Part shown: piece after piece, positions 1 through 7,009 of the stretch
Numbering within the stretch: position 1 is the first letter of the stretch
Layout: each line of letters starts with the position of its first letter
Assembly (NCBI GenBank): GCA_964512675.1
Contig: CAZEJR010000032.1
Location: 1 to 15,847 of the forward strand
Direction of reading: 5' to 3'
DNA: 15,847 nucleotides
Source: A07HB70 sp964512675
Lineage (GTDB): Archaea; Halobacteriota; Halobacteria; Halobacteriales; Haloferacaceae
The notes under the pieces: generated by a model
Seen by the model: the letters and a program-made list of their open reading frames with translations, nothing else
Database searches by the model: none
What the model was told of the DNA's origin: nothing
Translations under genes and position numbers: made by a program

Positions 1-65
1 GGTCGGACTCGGCGTCGGCGAGGAGGTCGGACTCGGCGTCGGCGAGGAGGTCGGACTCGGCGTCG
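1..65. repeat. 24-bp tandem repeat encoding Thr/Pro/Ser linker
   Basis: The unit GGTCGGACTCGGCGTCGGCG+AGGA occurs at 1-24 and 25-48, followed by 17 identical bases at 49-65. It may continue beyond the window. The 24-base period keeps frame and encodes eight residues (TPSPTSSP) on the minus strand. It is a coding microsatellite within the lipoprotein linker, so copy number may vary between strains. Confidence 0.85.
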
Positions 66-216
66 TCGTGGTCGCGTCGGACGTGTCGGTGCCGACGACC
101 TGGACGTCTCCGGGCGTCGCCGTCGCCGTGTCCGGCGGCGTGGTGTCGTCGTCAGCCGACGAGCCACACCCGGCGAGGAGCGCAACGCCCGCGGCGAGAA
201 AGAGCCGCCTGTTCAC
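1..216 (-). CDS. Lipoprotein N-terminus, gene runs off left edge
   Basis: A GTG start at 216 opens a frame that stays open to base 1, giving 72 residues beginning MNRRLFLAAGVALLAGCGSS. The start shows a short basic n-region, a hydrophobic stretch and a lipobox (LLAGC, Cys17), so the product should be a membrane-anchored, exported lipoprotein. The paired Arg at residues 3-4 followed by LFL hints at Tat export but is not a full twin-arginine match. The mature part begins with an Asp/Thr/Pro-rich linker that turns into an eight-residue repeat (TPSPTSSP). This is the low-complexity spacer usual between lipid anchor and folded domain in haloarchaeal surface proteins. The functional domain lies outside the window, so no role can be given. 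An AT-richer element (GGTATGC, minus strand, about 240-246) sits roughly 27 bases upstream, consistent with leaderless transcription. Confidence 0.8.
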   Translation of the reverse strand, partial: MNRRLFLAAGVALLAGCGSSADDDTTPPDTATATPGDVQVVGTDTSDATTTTPSPTSSPTPSPTSSPTPSPT

Positions 217-281
217 AGCGGCCCTTCTCGGCGTGACAGCATACCTGTTGTGGACCGGGCGTGCCGACGCGTGTTACTGTA

Positions 282-352
282 TGGGACCGCCGTGATTCGA
301 ACACGGGTCCAACGCACCCCATGCGCAGAGGATACCACTACCCCACGGTCCC
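282..352 (-). tRNA. tRNA-Pro (anticodon GGG)
   Basis: Read on the minus strand, the 71 bases fold as a tRNA. The acceptor arm is GGGACCG pairing with CGGTCCC, with discriminator A. The T arm is CCGTG/CACGG around loop TTCGAAT. The D arm has GG in its loop, and the anticodon loop is ATGGGGT with anticodon GGG. CCA is not encoded, and there is no sign of an intron. The outermost anticodon-stem pair (27-43) appears to be T-T, a small weakness that does not alter the identity. The gene lies 52 bases downstream of cbf5 on the same strand but has its own candidate promoter. Confidence 0.93.
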
Positions 353-375
353 TCGCCTGCAGGCTCGCCCGTTCG

Positions 376-385
376 GCTCTTAACG
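376..385 (-). promoter_or_regulatory. Candidate box A of tRNA-Pro
   Basis: The minus strand reads GCCGTTAAGAG, with TTAA at 380-383 centred about 29 bases upstream of the tRNA 5' end, in the short gap after cbf5. Position and AT-richness fit an archaeal TATA element. It is called from position and composition only. Confidence 0.45.
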
Positions 386-404
386 GCTTCGTCTTCGCCG
401 CCGG

Positions 405-1310
405 TCAGACCAGCACCCGGTCGAGGTCGACGACCTCGCCCCGGTCCGCGGCTGGGTCGCCGACGAGCGTTCCGAGGCAGACGGCGGCGCCGTCGGGCGT
501 GTAGACGGCGACCCGGTCGCCCTGCTCCGGGCCGCCGTCGACGTCGAGGACGCCCGGCGCGTAGACGGGCGCGCCCTCGGCCACCTCGCGGGCGGCGGCG
601 GGCGGGATGGTCAGGCCCGGCAGGCCGTCGAGCAGCCGCTCGGCGGGCGCGACGGCCTCGCGGAGCGGGCCGGTGTCGCCCTCGCTGGCGAACGCGAGCG
701 CGTCGGCGAACTCGTGGAGGTTCACCAGGTCGGCGTCGTCGAACGGACCCGTGCCGGTCCGTCGGAGGTGCCCCATGTGTGCGCCGACCCCGAGCGCCAG
801 CCCGAGGTCGTGACACAGCTTCCGGACGTAGGTGCCGGACTCACACGACAGCCGGAGCAGGGCGCGGCGCTCCTCGGCCTCGAGGACGTCGAGGGCGTAC
901 ACCTCGCGGACCCGGAGACGGCGCGCGACGGCGCTCCGGCGCGGCGGCTTCTGGTAGAGCCGCCCCTCGAACGCCCCGAGGGTGGCGCCGAGGTCAGCCG
1001 GCGCCGGGCCGTGGAGTTCGAGGACTGCGACGTACTCCTTCGGTGCGGTCCGGAACCGCTCGACGAGGCGGGTGGCGTCGCCGAGCATCGTCGGGAGCGA
1101 CCCCGTCACCTTCGGGTCGAGCGTGCCGGCGTGGGCGGCGTCGTCGACCCCTGGCCCGCCGTCGAGCGCCGTCAGGGCGTCGGTGACCATCTCGCGAACC
1201 CACGCGGCGACCTGGTGGGCGGAGGGGCCGGGGGGTTTGTCGAGGTTGACCACCCCGAACCGCAGGAGCGTGGCGGGCGGGCGCTCGTCCGGCGGGCCTC
1301 GTGCTCGCAC
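405..1310 (-). CDS. cbf5: tRNA/rRNA pseudouridine synthase Cbf5 (TruB family)
   Basis: This 301-residue protein is the catalytic subunit of archaeal H/ACA ribonucleoproteins. The family converts uridine to pseudouridine, either RNA-guided in rRNA or at position 55 of tRNA. The TruB motif I is at residues 20-32 (VVNLDKPPGPSAH). The catalytic motif HAGTLDPKVTG follows, with catalytic Asp65. A YQKPP motif comes next, and a C-terminal PUA-type RNA-binding region starts around residue 215. I chose the GTG at 1310 because it yields the usual short N-terminus (MRARGPPDERPPATLLRF) and lies 7 bases past the cmk stop. Longer versions would run into cmk. The tight spacing implies co-transcription with cmk. 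Nop10, Gar1 and L7Ae genes are not in the window. Confidence 0.95.
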   Translation of the reverse strand: MRARGPPDERPPATLLRFGVVNLDKPPGPSAHQVAAWVREMVTDALTALDGGPGVDDAAHAGTLDPKVTGSLPTMLGDATRLVERFRTAPKEYVAVLELHGPAPADLGATLGAFEGRLYQKPPRRSAVARRLRVREVYALDVLEAEERRALLRLSCESGTYVRKLCHDLGLALGVGAHMGHLRRTGTGPFDDADLVNLHEFADALAFASEGDTGPLREAVAPAERLLDGLPGLTIPPAAAREVAEGAPVYAPGVLDVDGGPEQGDRVAVYTPDGAAVCLGTLVGDPAADRGEVVDLDRVLV

Positions 1311-1317
1311 GCTGACG

Positions 1318-1914
1318 CTACTCCGCGTCGGCGCGCTGGAACTCGTAGCGGACGCCCTCGACGGGCATCGCGCCCTCGTCACCCCCGTCGGTGTACGACT
1401 CGACGGCGGTGCGGACGACAGCCGTCGCCGCGTCTGGCCCCCACCGAGCCGTGTTCAGGACGAGGTCGTAGATCGAGAGGTCGTCGATGTCGATGTCGTA
1501 GTAGGTCCGGTAGCGCCGGGCCTCGCTCTCTGCGCGGCGGCGGGTCTCCTCGCGGACGGCAGCGACGGACTTCTGCTCCCGCCCGGCGATGCGCTCGACC
1601 CGGACGGCGAGCGGCGCGGTCAGCCACACCCGGATGTCGGCGGCGTCGCCGGCGAGCCAGCCGGCGAGCCGCGACTCCAGCACCAGGTCGTCGCGGCGCC
1701 GCGCGAGGTCGTACTGCCGCCGGTCGAGGTCGTAGTCGATCGCGGGCTCTGTCTCCGCGAGTTCGTTCAGCTCGACGGGCGAGAGGCCACGCTCGTCTGC
1801 CACGGCCCGGAAGATGTCGCCGCCGCTGACGTGTTCGGAGCCCAGCGCCTCGGCGAGCGCCGCCGCGAGCGTCGACTTCCCGCCGCCGGCGGGGCCCGAG
1901 ACGGTTATCAACAT
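1318..1914 (-). CDS. cmk: Archaeal (d)CMP kinase
   Basis: The 198-residue product should phosphorylate CMP and dCMP with ATP in pyrimidine nucleotide metabolism in the cytoplasm. The P-loop GPAGGGKS is at residues 7-14, directly after the first beta strand. SGGDIFR at about 31-37 is the archaeal nucleotide-binding segment, and LESRLAGW at about 79-86 matches the AMP/CMP-kinase fold. The length is typical of the short archaeal cytidylate kinases, which lack the bacterial insert. The ATG at 1914 gives the expected MLITVSGPAGG start. On the minus strand CTTCTTTGCC lies about 27 bases upstream (1938-1946), a plausible box A. The gene is followed by cbf5, as in other haloarchaea. Confidence 0.95.
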   Translation of the reverse strand: MLITVSGPAGGGKSTLAAALAEALGSEHVSGGDIFRAVADERGLSPVELNELAETEPAIDYDLDRRQYDLARRRDDLVLESRLAGWLAGDAADIRVWLTAPLAVRVERIAGREQKSVAAVREETRRRAESEARRYRTYYDIDIDDLSIYDLVLNTARWGPDAATAVVRTAVESYTDGGDEGAMPVEGVRYEFQRADAE

Positions 1915-1962
1915 ACCGTCGGTCGGCGCCGACCGGGCAAAGAAGTTGCTATCGACGCGGGG

Positions 1963-2877
1963 CTACGACGGACTCGGGCTGATGTCGATGTTCAGCCCCT
2001 TGCGGATGATCTGCGTGAACCCCATCGAGCAGACGAAGTACCAGAGGATCCACACCTGGATCGGCCCGAGCGCGGCGTCCCGCCACTCGAGCGGACCACG
2101 GAGCGGGATCGTGATCGCTCCCGGGTCGATATGCTGGGTCCCGCCGCCGATGCCGAGTGCCCAGTACATCCACAGGAAGACGGGAATGGTGAAGAACATG
2201 ATCCAGACCATCGGGCGGAACTGCTCTTTGAACATCCCGAGCTGGTCGCCCATCATCTCCATCTGTTCGTCCTGGAGCCGGTCCAGCGCCTCCTGGTCGT
2301 CGCGCTCCTTGGCCCTCTCCCGGCGCTCCTGGAGGTCCTCCATCTGCGCCTGATACTGTCCCATCTTCTCCGTGTTCATCAGGTTCGCCTGGAGCAGCGT
2401 CGAGTACAGCCCCGTGCCCATCGCGAGCACCATCACGACGGCGTAGAACGGGAGCGCCTGTTCGAGCGGGCCGAGCGCGACGTCCATTACACCGCCGATG
2501 AGGTCGCGGAGCGGCTGCCACGCGTAGGCGACGAAGAAGGCCATCGTCACCCCGGCGGCGCCCTTGTCGTACACCGACCAGGTCGTCTCCTCGACTTCGT
2601 CGTCGTCCTCGGCGGCGTCGGCGCCGTCTCCCCCGGCATCGTCCTGTCCGACCGCGGCGCGGGTCGCATCCGGGTCGGCGAGTTCGAACCCGTCGTCGCC
2701 GTCGACGAGCACGCCCTGCTCGATCAGTCGGCCCCAGTGTCCGCTGGAGACGTCGTCGCGGACGTCCGCCCAGCGTACCGTGCCGTCCTCGGCGCGCGAG
2801 AGCACCGTCTCGACGGCGTCGCGCATCTCGGTGTCGTCCCCGACGAGGTCACGGACGGTCCGTTCGGTCCGAGCCAT
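1963..2877 (-). CDS. DUF106 membrane protein (YidC/Oxa1/EMC3 superfamily)
   Basis: This 304-residue protein belongs to the archaeal DUF106 family, a distant relative of YidC/Oxa1 and eukaryotic EMC3. Members are inferred to help insert proteins into the cytoplasmic membrane. Residues 1-70 form a small acidic winged-helix-like domain, and an Asp-rich linker covers 78-97. Hydrophobic segments lie at about 107-124, 141-163, 222-243 and 271-289. Between the second and third is a charged, Met/Gln-rich coiled coil (168-215), the cytosolic hairpin typical of the superfamily. The ATG at 2877 is preceded by CTTCTTATT at 2901-2909, a good box A. The adk, DUF106, cmk, cbf5 order is conserved in haloarchaea near the ribosomal/secY region. 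Function is from family inference, not shown here. Confidence 0.9.
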   Translation of the reverse strand: MARTERTVRDLVGDDTEMRDAVETVLSRAEDGTVRWADVRDDVSSGHWGRLIEQGVLVDGDDGFELADPDATRAAVGQDDAGGDGADAAEDDDEVEETTWSVYDKGAAGVTMAFFVAYAWQPLRDLIGGVMDVALGPLEQALPFYAVVMVLAMGTGLYSTLLQANLMNTEKMGQYQAQMEDLQERRERAKERDDQEALDRLQDEQMEMMGDQLGMFKEQFRPMVWIMFFTIPVFLWMYWALGIGGGTQHIDPGAITIPLRGPLEWRDAALGPIQVWILWYFVCSMGFTQIIRKGLNIDISPSPS

Positions 2878-2926
2878 CGAGACTGCGTAGGATATCGTAG
2901 AATAAGAAGGGTCCGCTCCCGGCGTC

Positions 2927-3553
2927 CTACGACTCGACCGTCTCGCGCAGCGCCGCGAACACCTCGTCGGGCGTGCCGTCGCCGTCTACCTCGGCTAGCG
3001 TGCCGGTCTCGCGGTAGTGGTCGACGACCGGCGCGGTGTTCTCCTCGTACACCCGGAGGCGCTCGCGCACGGTGTCCTCTGTGTCGTCGTCCCGCTGGGT
3101 CAGCTCGGCGCCGCAGTCGTCGCAGCTGCCGGCCTCCGCGGGCGGCGCGAACTCGACGTGGTAGGTCGCGTCACACTCCGGGCAGATCCGTCGTCCTGTC
3201 AGACGGCGAATAAGTTCGTCCTCGGGCACAGAGAGAAAGGCAACGGTGTCGAGGTCGACCATGTCGGCGAGAAACTCCGCCTGGTCGAGGTTCCGGGGGT
3301 AGCCGTCGAGTACGAACCCGTCGGCGTCGGCGAGCGCCTCGACGACGATCTCGTTCACCACGGGGTCGGGAACGAGTTCGCCCGCCTCCATGTACTCACG
3401 CGGCGTCCCGTGGTCGGTCTCCACGTCCCTGTTCGCGCGGAGCGCGTCGCCCGTCGTGACGTGGTCGACGTCGTACTCCTCGGCGAGTCGCGTGCTCTGC
3501 GTGCCCTTTCCCGCGCCGGGGGGACCGAGCAGGAGAATCTGTGGCCGGTTCAC
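2927..3553 (-). CDS. adk: Adenylate kinase with zinc-finger lid
   Basis: This 208-residue kinase interconverts ATP + AMP and two ADP. The P-loop GPPGAGKGT is at residues 10-18, the AMP-binding segment TTGDALR at 33-39, and DGYPRN at 83-88. The LID domain carries four cysteines (124, 127, 144, 147) in a CPEC...CDDC arrangement, which should bind structural zinc, as in many prokaryotic long-form adenylate kinases. I prefer the GTG at 3553 (MNRPQILLLG) because GATACAAA, a box-A-like element, lies about 27-30 bases upstream. The alternative ATG at 3577 adds eight residues and would overlap that element. The DUF106 gene follows after 49 bases. Confidence 0.95.
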   Translation of the reverse strand: MNRPQILLLGPPGAGKGTQSTRLAEEYDVDHVTTGDALRANRDVETDHGTPREYMEAGELVPDPVVNEIVVEALADADGFVLDGYPRNLDQAEFLADMVDLDTVAFLSVPEDELIRRLTGRRICPECDATYHVEFAPPAEAGSCDDCGAELTQRDDDTEDTVRERLRVYEENTAPVVDHYRETGTLAEVDGDGTPDEVFAALRETVES

Positions 3554-3673
3554 AGCCGTGAGACCAGCCGCGCGCATTTGTATCTCCCCATCTCCCGACG
3601 GGTCGACACCCGCCGTCGCCCCGCTCGCGGGACTCCCGGCCCTGTTAACCGTCCGCGCGCCAGACCGGAGCGC

Positions 3674-4102
3674 GTGACCCGATTCGACGCGACCGACCCC
3701 GGCGAGCGCCGGAAGCTCGTCGCCGACGCGGTCCGCGCACACCGGGAGCGTGGGAGCGAGTTCCTGACCGTCGAGGCCGCGTGGGGAGACGACGAGGAGA
3801 CGCTCGCCGACCTCGGTGCCGACGACGGCGACGCGACAGCGCCCGACCCGTGGATCCAGTTCGGCGACCGCACGTTCAACCTCGACGTGACCGGCGCGGA
3901 GCTGACCCGGCTCGACGCCCTCTTAGACGACTACCCGGAGTTCCGGGTCGAGGCGCGCGACTCGCCGGCGGAGGCCGAGGGAACGAACGTCCGGATCACG
4001 GCCAAGTCCGACGCCGGCCGGCTGGCGGCGTTCGTCGACGACGCGTTCCTCCGGGTGTACGAGGCCCCCACAGACTACCGGCTCTGGGCCGCGAGCGTGT
4101 AG
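3674..4102 (+). CDS. Unrecognised acidic haloarchaeal protein
   Basis: The frame from GTG 3674 encodes 142 residues. It is highly acidic, has haloarchaeal codon use, and lacks a signal peptide or membrane segment, so a soluble cytoplasmic protein is expected. It reads MTRFDATDPGERRKLVADAV at the start and has a middle segment WIQFGDRTFNLDVTGAE. I do not recognise a domain and assign no function. The start is supported by TTAACC at 3645-3650, centred 27 bases upstream, as in neighbouring leaderless genes. It is divergent from adk, with a 120-base gap holding both promoters. GTG rather than an internal start also gives an N-terminus with coding character throughout. Confidence 0.75.
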   Translation: MTRFDATDPGERRKLVADAVRAHRERGSEFLTVEAAWGDDEETLADLGADDGDATAPDPWIQFGDRTFNLDVTGAELTRLDALLDDYPEFRVEARDSPAEAEGTNVRITAKSDAGRLAAFVDDAFLRVYEAPTDYRLWAASV

Positions 4103-4164
4103 GCAGAGGCGACGACGAGGCAGACGGGCGGAGCCGTTTACCGCCGCCGCGCCCTCGCCCGGCC

Positions 4165-5055
4165 GTGACGACAGCACCAGAGGGTCCCTCCGCGCCGCGG
4201 CCCGAGGAGGGCGAGTCCGCCGTCCTCGACGGCGACGGCGTCCGTCTCCACGCCGTCCGCGCCGGGCCGCCGGACGGACCGCTCGCGCTCTTGCTCCACG
4301 GCTTCCCCGAGTTCTGGTACTGCTGGCACGAGCAGATACAGCCGCTCGCCGAGGCCGGCTACCGCGTCGTCGTCCCGGACCAGCGTGGGTACAACGCCAG
4401 CGAGACGCCGGCTGGTGTCGACGCGTACCGAATCGACGCGCTGGCGCGAGACGTCACGGCGCTGATAGACGCCCACGGCCGCGAGTCGGCTCACGTCGTC
4501 GGCCACGACTGGGGCGCCGCGGTCGGCTGGTGGACCGCGCTCCACCACCCCGAGCGCGTGCGGACCCTGACGGCGGTGAACGTCCCCCACCCGTCGGTGA
4601 TGACCGAGGAGCTCAGCCGGTCGTGGCGCCAGCGGCTCCGGTCGTGGTACGTCCTGGCGTTCCAGGTGCCGGCGCTGCCCGAGTGGGTCGCTCGCGCCGG
4701 CGACTGGCGGCTCCTCACCCGCTCGATGCGCCGGTCGAGCCTCCCCGGGACGTTCGACGAGGCCGACTTCGAGCGCTACCGCGCGGCGTGGAGCAGGCCC
4801 GGCGCGTTCGGCGCGATGCTGAACTGGTACCGCGCGGTCGTCCGGGAGCGGCCGACGCCGGCCCGGGAGACGGTCGAGCCGCCGACGCTCGTCGTCTGGG
4901 GCGCTCGTGACGGGTTCCTCGCGCGGTCGATGGCCCCGCGGTCGGTCGAGCGGTGCCGTGACGGACGGCTGGAGACGCTCGCGGACGCGACCCACTGGGT
5001 CCACCACGAGCGTCCCGAGCGGCTCTGTCGCCTGCTCCGCGGGCAGTTCGCGTAG
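4165..5055 (+). CDS. Alpha/beta hydrolase, epoxide-hydrolase-like
   Basis: This 296-residue protein has the hallmarks of soluble epoxide hydrolases and relatives such as haloalkane dehalogenases. The oxyanion motif HGFPE is at 45-49, followed by FWYCW. The nucleophile elbow GHDWG has Asp115 as nucleophile. The acid is probably Asp249 (WGARDGF) and the base His277 (THWVHHE). Tyr222 in the cap (LNWYRA) could be one of the epoxide-activating tyrosines. An Asp rather than Ser nucleophile argues against an esterase. Physiological substrate is unknown. GTG 4165 is preceded by CGTTTACC at 4135-4142, about 27 bases upstream. The gene has its own promoter-like element, and 44 bases separate it from the following MFS gene. 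Confidence 0.88.
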   Translation: MTTAPEGPSAPRPEEGESAVLDGDGVRLHAVRAGPPDGPLALLLHGFPEFWYCWHEQIQPLAEAGYRVVVPDQRGYNASETPAGVDAYRIDALARDVTALIDAHGRESAHVVGHDWGAAVGWWTALHHPERVRTLTAVNVPHPSVMTEELSRSWRQRLRSWYVLAFQVPALPEWVARAGDWRLLTRSMRRSSLPGTFDEADFERYRAAWSRPGAFGAMLNWYRAVVRERPTPARETVEPPTLVVWGARDGFLARSMAPRSVERCRDGRLETLADATHWVHHERPERLCRLLRGQFA

Positions 5056-5099
5056 CCACGAGTCGAACGGTTCAAGCCGGACGCCCCCGGCGCTCTGCC

Positions 5100-6356
5100 G
5101 TGGCCTCGCGGCTCGCCCGGCTCCTCACCGGCGTCGTCGGAGCGGACGCGTCGGTGCTCGCCGACCGCCCGTTCCGCGTCGTCCTCGTCGCCTCGCTGAT
5201 ATCGCCGCTTGGCACTGCCGTCGTCTCGCCGGTGCTCGCGAGCCTCACCGGCCCGTTCGGCGTGACGGAGGCGCGCGCCGGCCTCCTCCTCGCCGGCTTC
5301 ACCGCGCCGTCGATCCTGCTCATCCCCGTCGTCGGCGCCCTGTCGGACCGGGTCGGCCGCCGGCCGGTGCTCGCGGGCGGCCTCGCGCTGTTCGGCCTGT
5401 CGGGGAGTGCCGTCGCCCTGACTGGCGAGTTCCGGGCCGCGCTGGCGCTCCGGGCGCTCCAAGGCGTCGGCTACTGCGGGGTCGCGCCGGTGCTCATCAC
5501 GAGCGTCGGCGACATGTACGCCGGCGAGCGCGAGGCGACCGCACAGGGCGTCCGCTTCACCGTCGTCGGCGTCGCCCTGACGCTCGCGCCGCTGGCCGCG
5601 GGGCTGCTCGTCGCCGTGGCGTGGCAGGCGCCGTTTCTCGTCTACCTGCTGTCGCTCCCGGCGGCGCTCGCGGTCGTCCTGTTCCTCGGCGAGCCGCGCG
5701 AGCGTCGGTCGGCGGCGTCGCTGGCCGAGACGGAGTCGCTCGCGGCGCTCGCACGGCGCCCCCGGGTGCTGGCGACGCTCGCCGGCCTGACGGCGCCGCG
5801 GCTGGTGTGGTTCGCCTTCCTCACCTACGCCTCGGTGGTCGTCACCCGGCTGCTCGACGGGTCGCCCGCGGCGTCCGGCGCGGTGGTGGCCGCGGCGAGC
5901 CTCGGCGCCGCCGTCGCCGCGACACAGGTCGGTCGTCTCACCGGGGGCCACGGTCGGGCACGGCTGCTCGTCGGCGCGATCGTCGGGTCGGGCGCGGGCC
6001 TCGTCGGCGTCGGCGTCGCCCCTTCGGTTGTCGCCGCCGTCGGCGCCGCCGTCCTCACCGGGGCGGGGTTCGGGGTCAGTCTCTCGCTCTACCGCTCGGA
6101 GATGACGCGGCTGGCCCCCGCCGCGCGGCGCGGCGCGCTGGTGAGCGTCGGCGAGTCGGTCGGTCGGGTGGGGTCGACGGTCGGGCCGGTGCTGGCAGGA
6201 GCGTTCGTCGGACTGGGGCAGCCGGTCCTGGGAGACGGCGGCGCAGTGCGGGGTGCGCTGGCCGCGATGGCGCTGGTGGCCGTCGCGCTCGGGGCCGCGA
6301 GTGTCCTCGTCGCCGGGCGGTTCGCCGCGCCGCCCGGGTCGCCCGCCGCCGACTAG
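5100..6356 (+). CDS. MFS transporter
   Basis: The 418-residue protein is hydrophobic almost throughout, with roughly twelve predictable membrane spans. It carries the MFS signature in the loop after the second span (GALSDRVGRRPV, residues 79-90) and a related ARGAL-type segment in the second half (ARRGALVSVGESVGRVGSTV). This resembles multidrug or sugar efflux-type MFS proteins, but no substrate can be read from sequence. Start GTG 5100 gives MASRLARLLTG, and TTCAAG at 5071-5076 sits 27 bases upstream. The stop TAG overlaps the stop of the convergent idi gene. Downstream regulators are absent. Confidence 0.88.
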   Translation: MASRLARLLTGVVGADASVLADRPFRVVLVASLISPLGTAVVSPVLASLTGPFGVTEARAGLLLAGFTAPSILLIPVVGALSDRVGRRPVLAGGLALFGLSGSAVALTGEFRAALALRALQGVGYCGVAPVLITSVGDMYAGEREATAQGVRFTVVGVALTLAPLAAGLLVAVAWQAPFLVYLLSLPAALAVVLFLGEPRERRSAASLAETESLAALARRPRVLATLAGLTAPRLVWFAFLTYASVVVTRLLDGSPAASGAVVAAASLGAAVAATQVGRLTGGHGRARLLVGAIVGSGAGLVGVGVAPSVVAAVGAAVLTGAGFGVSLSLYRSEMTRLAPAARRGALVSVGESVGRVGSTVGPVLAGAFVGLGQPVLGDGGAVRGALAAMALVAVALGAASVLVAGRFAAPPGSPAAD

Positions 6357-6910
6357 CGCCGGTCGCGACGCATCGCGATCTCGAACCACGGGCAGAGCCG
6401 GAGCTGCCGGTAGTAGCGCGGGTTGTCGCCGAGGTGGTCGTAGTCGGCCCAGAGGAGGCCGCCGATCTCCGACTCGTCGGGGTTGAGGCTCGTGTCGTCG
6501 AGTGTCGTCTGTAACACCGCACAGACCTCCCACTCCAGTCCGGCGTTCTCGTAGCGGCGCTTGTACTCGAAGCGGTCGGTCACCCGGAGGTCGCCGTACT
6601 GGTCCGGGGTGACGCCGAGTTCCTCCTCCAGTCGCGCGCGGCAGGCGTCGACCTGGGACTGCCCCTCGACGGGGTGAGAGGCGACGGTGCCGTCCCAGTG
6701 GGTGTCCCAGAGGCGCTTGTCCGGCGCGCGCTGTGCGAGGAGGACGCGACCGTCGTCGTCGAAGACCAGACAGGTAAACGCGCGGTGGCGCATCCCCGCG
6801 CCGGTGTGGGCGTCGAGGCGGTTCGCCGTGCCCCGTGGCTCGTCGTGTTCGTCGACGAGGACGACCGACTGACGGGCGTTCTCGTGGGACTCGGGGTCGT
6901 CCGAACTCAC
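6353..6910 (-). CDS. idi: Type-1 isopentenyl-diphosphate isomerase homologue (NUDIX fold)
   Basis: The 185-residue protein aligns along its length with type-1 IPP isomerases, which interconvert IPP and DMAPP for archaeal lipid and carotenoid synthesis. Metal ligands appear conserved: His35 and His42 (DAHTGAGMRHRAF), His79 (SHP), Glu126 and Glu128 (EWEVC). The NUDIX-like helix is at about 91-99 (RARLEEELG). The catalytic cysteine of E. coli Idi (SVCGHP, Cys67) aligns with Ala77 here (TVASHP), so classical chemistry cannot be assumed. GTG 6910 gives MSSDDPESHENARQ, the expected N-terminus. A TTG at 6940 would add ten residues. It is divergent from carA (99 bases) and convergent with the MFS gene, overlapping it by four bases. 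Confidence 0.85.
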   Translation of the reverse strand: MSSDDPESHENARQSVVLVDEHDEPRGTANRLDAHTGAGMRHRAFTCLVFDDDGRVLLAQRAPDKRLWDTHWDGTVASHPVEGQSQVDACRARLEEELGVTPDQYGDLRVTDRFEYKRRYENAGLEWEVCAVLQTTLDDTSLNPDESEIGGLLWADYDHLGDNPRYYRQLRLCPWFEIAMRRDRR

Positions 6911-6978
6911 GGTACGCCGGTCGGAGAGACACGACAAGGACTCTTCGGTTCGAGCGGCGAGCGTGCCGAACAGGAGGA

Positions 6979-6985
6979 TTCTTAC
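6979..6985 (+). promoter_or_regulatory. Box A of carA
   Basis: TTCTTAC is centred 28 bases before the carA ATG at 7010, in the carA/idi divergent gap. It fits a leaderless carA transcript. Called from position and AT-richness. Confidence 0.5.
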
Positions 6986-7009
6986 CCGTCGAGCCACCCC
7001 ACGTATCGT

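Noticed and set aside
1..65. Possible CRISPR array at the left edge
   Set aside because: The repeats are contiguous without spacers and encode an in-frame Thr/Pro/Ser linker.
282..352. tRNA-Pro as an integration (attachment) site
   Set aside because: No integrase gene and no duplicated tRNA 3' end are present in the window.
982..3213. A plus-strand open frame of over 700 codons opposite cbf5, cmk, DUF106 and adk
   Set aside because: It is an antisense by-product of GC-rich codon use; the minus strand holds four recognisable genes with correct motifs in the same interval.
4776..6932. A minus-strand open frame of over 700 codons opposite the hydrolase, MFS and part of idi
   Set aside because: It is Arg/Gly/Pro-rich low-complexity sequence with no domain and lies across real genes; it is open only because stop codons are rare at this GC content.
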